DNA of 43,456 bases from an uncultured bacterium (GTDB lineage: Bacteria; Planctomycetota; UBA1135; GCA-002686595), in the NCBI GenBank assembly GCA_902826945.1, contig CADEGS010000013.1:1-43456 (forward strand), read 5' to 3'. The notes below the pieces were generated by a model. It did no database searches. It was not told the DNA's origin and saw nothing but the letters and a program-made list of their open reading frames with translations. Position numbers and translations under genes: made by a program. This document shows, piece by piece, positions 12,196 through 21,179 of this stretch. Position 1 is the stretch's first letter; every line of letters starts with the position of its first letter.

Positions 12196-13554
12196 ATGCC
12201 TTCCGCAGCTTTCTCCGCGCGCTCTTCCCGGCACGTCGCCGGGACGTTCGCCGCCTTCCTCCTGGCCCCGATCGCATCCGCCGGCAACGTGCTGACGGTG
12301 GGCTCGGGCCAGACGTACGCGCAGATCACCACGGCGCTCGCGGCCGCCCAGCCCGGCGACCTCATCCTGGTCGATCCCGGGTTCTACGCTCCGTTCACGA
12401 TCGACGGGGCGAGCGTGTCCGACGTCTCCGTGGTGGCCTCCGGCTTCCAGTTCTCGATCACGCCGACGAGCGGAGTGCCGGAGATCACGGTCACGAACGT
12501 TTCCGCCGGCCACACCGTCACCGTCATCGGGGCCTACATCGACTACGCCGACCTCTCCGCTCCGGCCGTGCTCGTGACGGGCAACAGCGGCGCGGTGCGC
12601 TTCAGCGGCCTGGACGTCAACCAGGACGACGACCTGCTCGGGACCTCGGCCCGGGCCTGCGTCGAGGTCGTCGAGACGGACACCTTCTGGCTGATCGACT
12701 CGTCGATCTGGAGCACCGTCCAGTGGTTCGCCTGGACGTCGAACCCGCTGGTCGCCAGCGGGATCACGAACGACGGCGTGAGCGCGCTCTTGCTCGAGGA
12801 CTCGTCCGGCATCGTCCAGAACTCGCGCCTGAACGGCTACCACAACGACGCCGGCCTCGGCGGCGCCACGGGGTACGGGGGAGACGGGGTGCGCGCCATC
12901 GGCGAGAACACCTCCCTCTGGCTGCTCGAGGACCACGAGACCCCGGGCTACAGCGGGTTCTTCCGCGGTCGCAACGGTCTCTACGGCGGGCACGCCGTCC
13001 ACCAGGTGCGCAGCGAGTTCCTCTCCTCCAGGATCCGCTCCTGCGGCGGACCCGACAATTCCCTCTCGCTGACGATGGCGCCCGGCCAGGAATGGACGGC
13101 GGGGCCCGGAGAGGACGGCGGCTTCTACGGCTGGAACAACACGAACAACTCGATCCAGATCGGCAGCCTGGTGACGTTCAAGGTCGTGAAGCACTGCACC
13201 GAGCAGGAGCAGCGCAACGAGACCACGCTCGTGTCGAACGTCGTCCCGATCGGCGGCGACATCGAGGTGCGCGTCCGGAGCCGCCTCGACCGCGACTACC
13301 TGGTCCTCTTCTCGCTGGCCACGGACTACGTCTTCCCCGTCCCGGGCCTGAGCGGCCGCGGGATGGCCGGCTTCGCCTTCGACTCCGTTGCCGGGCAGTC
13401 GGACGCGCAGACGGTCGAGACGATCACGCTCGCCGTGCCGCTCTTCACCTCCTTGATCGGGAACCAGCTCACCGTCCAGGGCGTGTTCGGGCCGGTGGGA
13501 GGGTCCTACGGGAACCTGGGCCTGCCGGCGCTGGCCGTCCTCGGACCTCCCTGA
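12196..13554 (+). CDS. Secreted protein with beta-helix-like N-terminal region
   Basis: This is a 452-residue protein. The ATG at 12196 follows an AGAGGAGA Shine-Dalgarno (12183-12190). Residues 1-29 look like a Sec signal peptide ending in APIASA. The mature N-terminus, with GSGQTYAQITTALAAAQPGDLILVDPG split across residues 36-62, is the opening typical of right-handed parallel beta-helix proteins (pectate-lyase-like or DUF1565). Later stretches with SGIVQNSRLNGYHND and NGLYGGHAVHQVRSEFLSS fit successive coils listing local sites. The last about 130 residues (from SLVTFKVVKHC) form a separate beta-rich domain ending in LGLPALAVLGPP. No catalytic residues can be assigned; a role in cell-surface or polysaccharide binding is a guess. 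It lies 200 bp after the membrane sigma factor and its base composition is somewhat less GC-extreme than its neighbours. Confidence 0.72.
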   Translation: MPSAAFSARSSRHVAGTFAAFLLAPIASAGNVLTVGSGQTYAQITTALAAAQPGDLILVDPGFYAPFTIDGASVSDVSVVASGFQFSITPTSGVPEITVTNVSAGHTVTVIGAYIDYADLSAPAVLVTGNSGAVRFSGLDVNQDDDLLGTSARACVEVVETDTFWLIDSSIWSTVQWFAWTSNPLVASGITNDGVSALLLEDSSGIVQNSRLNGYHNDAGLGGATGYGGDGVRAIGENTSLWLLEDHETPGYSGFFRGRNGLYGGHAVHQVRSEFLSSRIRSCGGPDNSLSLTMAPGQEWTAGPGEDGGFYGWNNTNNSIQIGSLVTFKVVKHCTEQEQRNETTLVSNVVPIGGDIEVRVRSRLDRDYLVLFSLATDYVFPVPGLSGRGMAGFAFDSVAGQSDAQTVETITLAVPLFTSLIGNQLTVQGVFGPVGGSYGNLGLPALAVLGPP

Positions 13555-13610
13555 GCCCGTCGAGATCGCCGTTCGGACCCTTCCCGGGCTCTCGGCGGCG
13601 TTGCGATCCA

Positions 13611-13650
13611 CGAGGCTCCGCCGGCGACGCGCGTCGCCGGCGGAGCCTCG
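13611..13650. terminator. Perfect 40-bp palindrome, probable terminator
   Basis: Bases 13611-13630 are the exact reverse complement of 13631-13650 (arms beginning CGAGGCTCCG and ending CGGAGCCTCG). Transcribed, this folds into a hairpin with an 18-bp stem and a 4-nt GCGC loop. It sits 57 bp after the stop of the secreted protein gene and has no T-run. It may terminate or protect the 3' end; as DNA it could also extrude as a cruciform. Confidence 0.6.
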
Positions 13651-13677
13651 CCGCCAGGGCTCGCGTGTGGGGCCGAT

Positions 13678-13708
13678 CGCGATCCGCGAGAAACCTCTGC
13701 GGATCGCG
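13678..13708 (+). promoter_or_regulatory. 10-bp stem hairpin upstream of small lipoprotein gene
   Basis: CGCGATCCGC (13678-13687) and GCGGATCGCG (13699-13708) form a perfect 10-bp inverted repeat around an 11-nt A-rich loop, 62 bp before the ATG at 13771. It could be a leader structure, an operator, or a second terminator after the palindrome at 13611. Confidence 0.35.
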
Positions 13709-13770
13709 GCCGGCTCCGCGCATCCCCCCGCGCGGGAAGTCCCCGCGAGGCCCTGGAACGGAGGCGGACG

Positions 13771-14463
13771 ATGAGCAGCGCGAGCGCGATGGCGGGCGGG
13801 AGGGGATACCGGTGGACGGCGGGGTCGCGGGCGGGAGGGGAGCCGCGCGCGTCCGTGCGCGCCCCCGGCGGGATCGCGCGGCTGGTCGCGCTCGCCGCGC
13901 TCGCGGCGGGCTGCGGCGGCGTCGAGGGCGATCTGCTCGACGCGCTGCAGGCGAAGGAGGAGCGCGCGCTGTGCGTCTCGCCGCAGGTCCTGGGGGTGGA
14001 CGCGTTCGAGGCGAACGACGGCAAGCGCTACGTGGCGAAGGCCGGGGACTTCTCCTTCATGAACACGGGCAGCGCGGTGCAGGCGCTCGACGCGCTGCGC
14101 GAGGAGGGCTTCGTGCGCGAGCAGGCGACCAGCCTGCCGCGCGGCTTCGCCAGCTCCTTCGACGCCTGGGAGATCACGCCCAAGGGCGCGGAGTTCTTCC
14201 GCCCCGACCCGTTCGGCGCGGGCATCGAGGTCTGGATCGGCGAGAAGAAGGCGACCGAGATCGTCGAGTACACCGAGCCCGGGAGCGAGGGCGCGATCCA
14301 GGCGAGCTTCCGCTACGAGGTCTCGTTCAACGACCTGGCCGACGACCTGGACATCGAGGAGGCCCTCGAGCGCGAGGTGGCCCGGCTGTGGCCCGGCGAG
14401 GGCGAGGCGATGTTCGTCAAGACGAACAAGGGCTGGCGCCTCGAGGGCGCCATGTGGCAGTGA
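13771..14463 (+). CDS. Putative lipoprotein of unknown function
   Basis: This is a 230-residue protein. The ATG at 13771 has GGAGG at 13760-13764. The N-terminus is unusually long and basic (about 35 residues) before a hydrophobic segment ending LAALAAGC, a lipobox with Cys near residue 48; if this is a lipoprotein signal, an internal start is possible. The mature part (VEGDLLDALQAKEERALCV onward) is an acidic alpha/beta domain of about 180 residues with EITPKGAEFF and ending NKGWRLEGAMW, which resembles small lipoproteins carrying conserved Trp/Gly ends, but I do not recognise a family. No catalytic motif is visible. It is flanked by hairpins on the left and the metal-efflux operon on the right, from which it is separated by about 190 bp including a promoter, so it is probably a single-gene unit. 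Confidence 0.65.
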   Translation: MSSASAMAGGRGYRWTAGSRAGGEPRASVRAPGGIARLVALAALAAGCGGVEGDLLDALQAKEERALCVSPQVLGVDAFEANDGKRYVAKAGDFSFMNTGSAVQALDALREEGFVREQATSLPRGFASSFDAWEITPKGAEFFRPDPFGAGIEVWIGEKKATEIVEYTEPGSEGAIQASFRYEVSFNDLADDLDIEEALEREVARLWPGEGEAMFVKTNKGWRLEGAMWQ

Positions 14464-14618
14464 CGCGGCCCGGGGCCGCGCCGCGCCGCCGGCCCCGCGC
14501 CGCGACGCCGGCCCCGCGTCGCGAGCGGGCCGCCCGGGGCGAGCCCCTTCCCGGTCGGGCCCTCGAGTCTCACACCGCGCCCGGCCGATGCGTAGGTCCG
14601 GCGTCGCGTCCGGCGGGC

Positions 14619-14648
14619 TTGCCCGCGCCGAGCCGCGCCCCCTAGGAT
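14619..14648 (+). promoter_or_regulatory. Sigma70-like promoter of the metal-efflux operon
   Basis: TTGCCC at 14619-14624, an 18-bp spacer and TAGGAT at 14643-14648 form a reasonable housekeeping promoter. Transcription would begin near 14655, only 1-3 bases from the TTG codon at 14657, implying a leaderless or nearly leaderless message. It rules out the upstream in-frame ATG at 14588, which lies before the promoter. Confidence 0.5.
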
Positions 14649-14656
14649 CCAGGACC

Positions 14657-15070
14657 TTGCGCCGCTCCCGCCCCACGCTCGCGACCTGGCTCGCCCTGGT
14701 CGCCTTCCTGCTCTCGGGCCTCGCGCCCGCGCAGGCGCTCGTGGTCTGCGTCGAGGCGGACGGCAGCGTCTCGCTCGAGGACGCCGCGGGCCGCTGCGCG
14801 CCGTGCGCGCCCGGCGAGACGCGCTCCGCGGCGCAGGCCGGCGACGAGGGCTGTCCCTGCGTGGACATCCCGCTCCCGGTGGCGAGCGACGAGCATCCGG
14901 CGGGACGCACCGCGCTCGATCCGCCGGCGCGCGCCGGCGCGATCGCGCCGCACGCCCTCGTCCGGCTCGCGAGCGGTCTCCCGGACCTCGCGCGCGCGCT
15001 CGCGCGGGTCGCGCCGCCGCGTCCGCCCGGCGACCTCGCGCTCCTGCGCACCGTCCTGCTGCGTCTCTAG
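14657..15070 (+). CDS. Small Cys-rich exported protein leading the Czc-type efflux operon
   Basis: With the TTG start at 14657 (dictated by the promoter at 14619-14648) the product has 137 residues. Residues about 8-27 (ATWLALVAFLLSGLAPAQA) form a signal peptide. The mature part contains five cysteines: LVVCVEADGSVSLED (Cys31), then RCAPC (47, 50) and GCPC (66, 68), followed by a Pro/Ala-rich tail ending LRTVLLRL. The pattern V-C-x4-G-x3-E followed by clustered Cys, and a C-terminal RTVLL-like end, recalls small hypothetical proteins I associate with CzcCBA operons in other bacteria, though I cannot verify this. It probably acts in the periplasm, perhaps binding metal for delivery to the pump. 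It precedes czcC by 106 bp containing two hairpins. Confidence 0.65.
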   Translation: MRRSRPTLATWLALVAFLLSGLAPAQALVVCVEADGSVSLEDAAGRCAPCAPGETRSAAQAGDEGCPCVDIPLPVASDEHPAGRTALDPPARAGAIAPHALVRLASGLPDLARALARVAPPRPPGDLALLRTVLLRL

Positions 15071-15075
15071 CGGGT

Positions 15076-15158
15076 CTCGTTCGCCCGTGGCCGCGCGCCG
15101 CCTCCGGCTGCGCGACGGCCGTCCCGACCGCGAACGAGCCGGAGGCCCGACGGCCTCC
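15076..15158 (+). promoter_or_regulatory. Two tandem hairpins before czcC
   Basis: CTCGTTCGC (15076-15084) pairs exactly with GCGAACGAG (15130-15138), and inside it GGCCGCGCG can pair with CGCGACGGCC with one bulge. Immediately after, GGAGGCC (15141-15147), loop CGAC, and GGCCTCC (15152-15158) form a perfect 7-bp stem, 18 bases before the czcC ATG. The pair could be an attenuator, an RNA processing site that sets the ratio of the small Cys protein to the pump, or a metal-responsive leader. No known riboswitch was recognised. Confidence 0.4.
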
Positions 15159-15176
15159 CCCGAGACCCGAGGACGC

Positions 15177-16547
15177 ATGGTCGCGCAGCGACGCTTCTCT
15201 CCATCTCATTCCATTTCCTTCGGCGCGCTGGTCGCGCTGGCGGGCGGATGCGCGACCGATCGCCCGCTGCCCGTCGATCCGCGGCGGATCCTCGCGGACC
15301 TCGAGGCCATCGAGTGGCGCACGGCCCACCCGTCCGCGCCGGGCTCCGAGGCCGCACCGATCGGCCCGCGCGAGCTCGCGGCGTTCGCCGTGAGCGCCAA
15401 CCCCGAGCTCGCCGCCGTCCGAGCAGAGGTCGGCATCCGCGGCGCCCTGCTCGTCGAGGCGGGCCTCCTGCCCGATCCGGAGCTCGGCTGGAGCGCGATG
15501 GACGTCCTCGCGTCGCAGATCGCCGAGGGGACCTCCTCCTCCGCGGACGTCCTCTCGGGCTTCGGGCTGATGTTCCCGCTGCCGCGGCCCGGCGAGCGGG
15601 GGGCGCGCATCGGCGCGGCCGAGTGGCAGGCCGAGGAAGCGCGGCGGCGGGTCGCCGCGGCCGAGTGGTCGCTCGCGCGCAGCGTCCACGTCGCCTACGA
15701 GGAGGTGCGCGCGTCGGAGGTCCTGCTCTCCCAGACCCGCGCGCTGATCGAGGTCGCGCGATCCACGAGCGCCTACTTCGAGCGCGCGCGGGAGGCCGGC
15801 GCCGCGACGGCGATCCAGGCGAACCTCGCCCAGGGCGGGCTCCAGGCCATCCGGCTGGACGCGGTGCGGGCCGAGGGTCGCGTGCGGCAGGCCCGGCAGG
15901 CGCTGAACGCGCTGCTGGGCCTGCCGCCGGCGGTCGAGCTCCCGCTCGGGACCGGGGCCGACCCGTCCGTGCACGAGGCGCTCGCGGCCTCGCCCGACGA
16001 GCTCACGCGGCAGGCGGTCGAGCGCCGGCCCGACCTGGCGGCGCTCTCCGCCAGGGTGCGAGCGGCCGACGAGGGCGTGCGGCTGGCCGCGTCGAAGCGC
16101 TTCCCGCGCGTCGCGCTCGGGACCGGCCTCGCCCTCACGCTGCCCTTCTTCTCGAAGCTCGGCCGGCCCGAGATGCGCACGGCGCTGGCGCGGCGCGAGC
16201 AGGTGCGTCGCGAGCTCATCGCCGCCGTGCACGCGGCGCGCCAGGAGATCGCGGCGGCCCACGTCCTCTGGCAGCTCGCCGGGCGCGAGCTCGAGCTCGT
16301 GGAGGGCGAGCTGCTCCCGAACGCCGAGGAGAGCCTCGCGCTCTCGCGCGAGGCGTTCGCGGCCGGAGAGGTGACGCTGCTGGAGACGCTCGCGCTCCAG
16401 CGCGCGCTGGGCGAGGCCCGCACGCGGCACACCGAAGCGCGCGCCGAGCGCTCCAAGCGCGCGTGGGCGCTGCTCGCGGCCAGCGGCTGGCTGCTCGGCG
16501 TCCAGGGCGAGGAGCGCGAGAGCGAAGCGGAGGACCGGACGGAATGA
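15177..16547 (+). CDS. czcC: CzcC-type outer-membrane efflux lipoprotein (TolC family)
   Basis: This is a 456-residue protein starting at ATG 15177. Residues 1-25 end in LVALAGGC, a lipobox (Cys25). The mature protein has the two-fold outer-membrane efflux (OEP/TolC) pattern: repeat one with ELAAFAVSANPELAAVRAEV, a long coiled-coil region with LNALLGLPPAVELPLG, and repeat two with QAVERRPDLAALSARVRAAD. The conserved beta-strand proline segment appears as PLPRPGERGARI and the second as LTLPFFSKLGRPE. It forms the trimeric channel through the outer membrane and periplasm for heavy metals pumped by the downstream RND protein. Its stop overlaps the start of czcB (ATGA, 16544-16547), indicating translational coupling. 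Confidence 0.9.
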   Translation: MVAQRRFSPSHSISFGALVALAGGCATDRPLPVDPRRILADLEAIEWRTAHPSAPGSEAAPIGPRELAAFAVSANPELAAVRAEVGIRGALLVEAGLLPDPELGWSAMDVLASQIAEGTSSSADVLSGFGLMFPLPRPGERGARIGAAEWQAEEARRRVAAAEWSLARSVHVAYEEVRASEVLLSQTRALIEVARSTSAYFERAREAGAATAIQANLAQGGLQAIRLDAVRAEGRVRQARQALNALLGLPPAVELPLGTGADPSVHEALAASPDELTRQAVERRPDLAALSARVRAADEGVRLAASKRFPRVALGTGLALTLPFFSKLGRPEMRTALARREQVRRELIAAVHAARQEIAAAHVLWQLAGRELELVEGELLPNAEESLALSREAFAAGEVTLLETLALQRALGEARTRHTEARAERSKRAWALLAASGWLLGVQGEERESEAEDRTE

Positions 16548-17962
16548 AGACGCTGCTCCACCGACGGTCACGCCCGTCGCGCACGGCCTGGCTCGTCTCG
16601 CTGTCCCTGCTCGTCGGGTGTCCTTCCGGCTCGGACGACCCCGACGGCCACGGCCGCGCGGGCGAGGGGACGCGCTCGGAGGGGGGCGAGCCCCGCCGCG
16701 AAGGCCGCGTCGAGCTGACGGAGAAGCAGCTGCGCTCGGCCGGCGTCGAGGTCGCTCCGGCGCGCCCCGGGCGCGTGTCCGAGGCGCTCACCCTGCCGGG
16801 GACCGTCGCTCCGAACGCCGATGCGGTGCTGCACGTGACGCCGCGCGTGTCGGGTCAGGTGCGCAGCGTCTCCAAGCACCTGGGGGAGGAGGTGCAGGCG
16901 GGCGAGACCCTGTGCGTCATCGACAGCGTGCAGCTCGGCGACGCCGTCGCGGGCTTCATCCGCGAGCGGGAGCTGGCCCGCGCCGCCGAGGAGACCCTGG
17001 CGCGCGAGCGCGAGCTCTACGCCGAGCGCCTGACGGCCCTGGCGACCGTCCTGGACGGCGCGATCGAGATCCAGCAGCGCATCTACGAGCGCGAGGAGGA
17101 GCTGGCGCAGAAGGCGGTCTCGACCGTGCGGCCGCTGCTCGAGGCGGACAAGGCGTTGCAGCTCGCCCGGCTCGAGCGCGACAAGCAGGTGACCGAGCTG
17201 CGGGCCGCGCGCGACGCGCGGCTCTTCGAGCTCGACGTCGAGGTGCGCACGAAGCGCATCGACCTGGCGGCGGCCGCGAACCAGCTGCGGGCCATGGGGC
17301 TCGGCGGCGAGGAGATCGAGGGGCTCGACGCGTCCTCGCCGCTGCTCTCCGGCGAGTACCGCGTGCGCGCGATGGGCCCGGGCGTCGTCGTGGACCGCCA
17401 CGTGTCGACCGGGGAGTTCGTCGAGGCGGGGGCGAAGCTCTACATCATCGAGAACCTGGCGAGCGTGTGGTTCGTCGCCTCGGCCTTCGAGCAGCAGCTG
17501 CGCTCCGTCCGCAGCGGCCAGCCCGCCCACGTGGCGCTGGACGCCTTCCCCGGGACCGCCTTGCAGGGCGTGGTGAGCTTCGTGGACTACCACGTCGATC
17601 CCACGAGCCGCTCGGTCGGCGTGCGCATCTCGCTCGACAACCGGCAGCTCGAGAGCTGGCCGGAGGAGCTCCCGCTGCGGCCGGGGATGTTCGGCCGCGC
17701 CGAGCTCGAGACGACGTCGCGCGAGGCCGCGCTCGTCCTGCCCGAGGCGGCGCTCGTCCACGAGGACGCCGGAGACTACGTCTTCGTCCAGGTCGAGCCG
17801 CTCGCCTTCGAGCGCCGCGACGTGGCGGTGAGGCCCGTCGCGGGCGGCCGGGTCGAGGTCCTCTCGGGCCTGCGCGAGGGCGAGGCGGTCGCCGTCAGCG
17901 GCACGTTCCTGCTGAAGTCCGCCGAGCGCCAGGGCGAGCTCGGCGGCGGGCACGGGCACTAG
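16544..17962 (+). CDS. czcB: CzcB-type RND efflux periplasmic adaptor, lipoprotein
   Basis: This is a 472-residue membrane-fusion protein. The ATG overlaps the czcC stop by three bases. Residues 1-26 end LSLLVGC, a lipobox (Cys26), then an acidic/His linker (DDPDGHGRAGEG). The adaptor core follows: a lipoyl-like half-motif VTPRVSGQVRSVSKHLGEEVQAGE, a long alpha-hairpin (about residues 135-245) rich in Arg/Glu, the second lipoyl half (MGPGVVVDRHVSTGEFVEAG), the beta-barrel domain (VWFVASAFEQQLRSVRSGQ) and the membrane-proximal domain. The C-terminus is GGGHGH, a possible metal ligand. It bridges CzcA to CzcC and may pass metal ions to the pump. It is followed after 9 bp by czcA. Confidence 0.92.
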   Translation: MKTLLHRRSRPSRTAWLVSLSLLVGCPSGSDDPDGHGRAGEGTRSEGGEPRREGRVELTEKQLRSAGVEVAPARPGRVSEALTLPGTVAPNADAVLHVTPRVSGQVRSVSKHLGEEVQAGETLCVIDSVQLGDAVAGFIRERELARAAEETLARERELYAERLTALATVLDGAIEIQQRIYEREEELAQKAVSTVRPLLEADKALQLARLERDKQVTELRAARDARLFELDVEVRTKRIDLAAAANQLRAMGLGGEEIEGLDASSPLLSGEYRVRAMGPGVVVDRHVSTGEFVEAGAKLYIIENLASVWFVASAFEQQLRSVRSGQPAHVALDAFPGTALQGVVSFVDYHVDPTSRSVGVRISLDNRQLESWPEELPLRPGMFGRAELETTSREAALVLPEAALVHEDAGDYVFVQVEPLAFERRDVAVRPVAGGRVEVLSGLREGEAVAVSGTFLLKSAERQGELGGGHGH

Positions 17963-17971
17963 GGGGACGCC

Positions 17972-21070
<3,099 letters not shown>

Positions 21071-21099
21071 CCGCGGTCCCGCCGCGCGAGAAGAAGAGC

Positions 21100-21128
21100 G
21101 GCCGGCGGCGCGCGAGGCGCCGCCGGCC
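21100..21128. terminator. Bidirectional GC hairpin between convergent genes
   Basis: GGCCGGCGGCGC (21100-21111), loop GCGAG, and GCGCCGCCGGCC (21117-21128) make a perfect 12-bp stem. It lies 30 bp after the czcA stop and 52 bp beyond the end of the minus-strand gene at 21180, so it can serve both. No T-tract flanks it. Confidence 0.65.
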
Positions 21129-21179
21129 GGCGGGAACCCGGCGGGGGAGGTCCCCCGCCCGCACGATGTCAGGTCCGGA

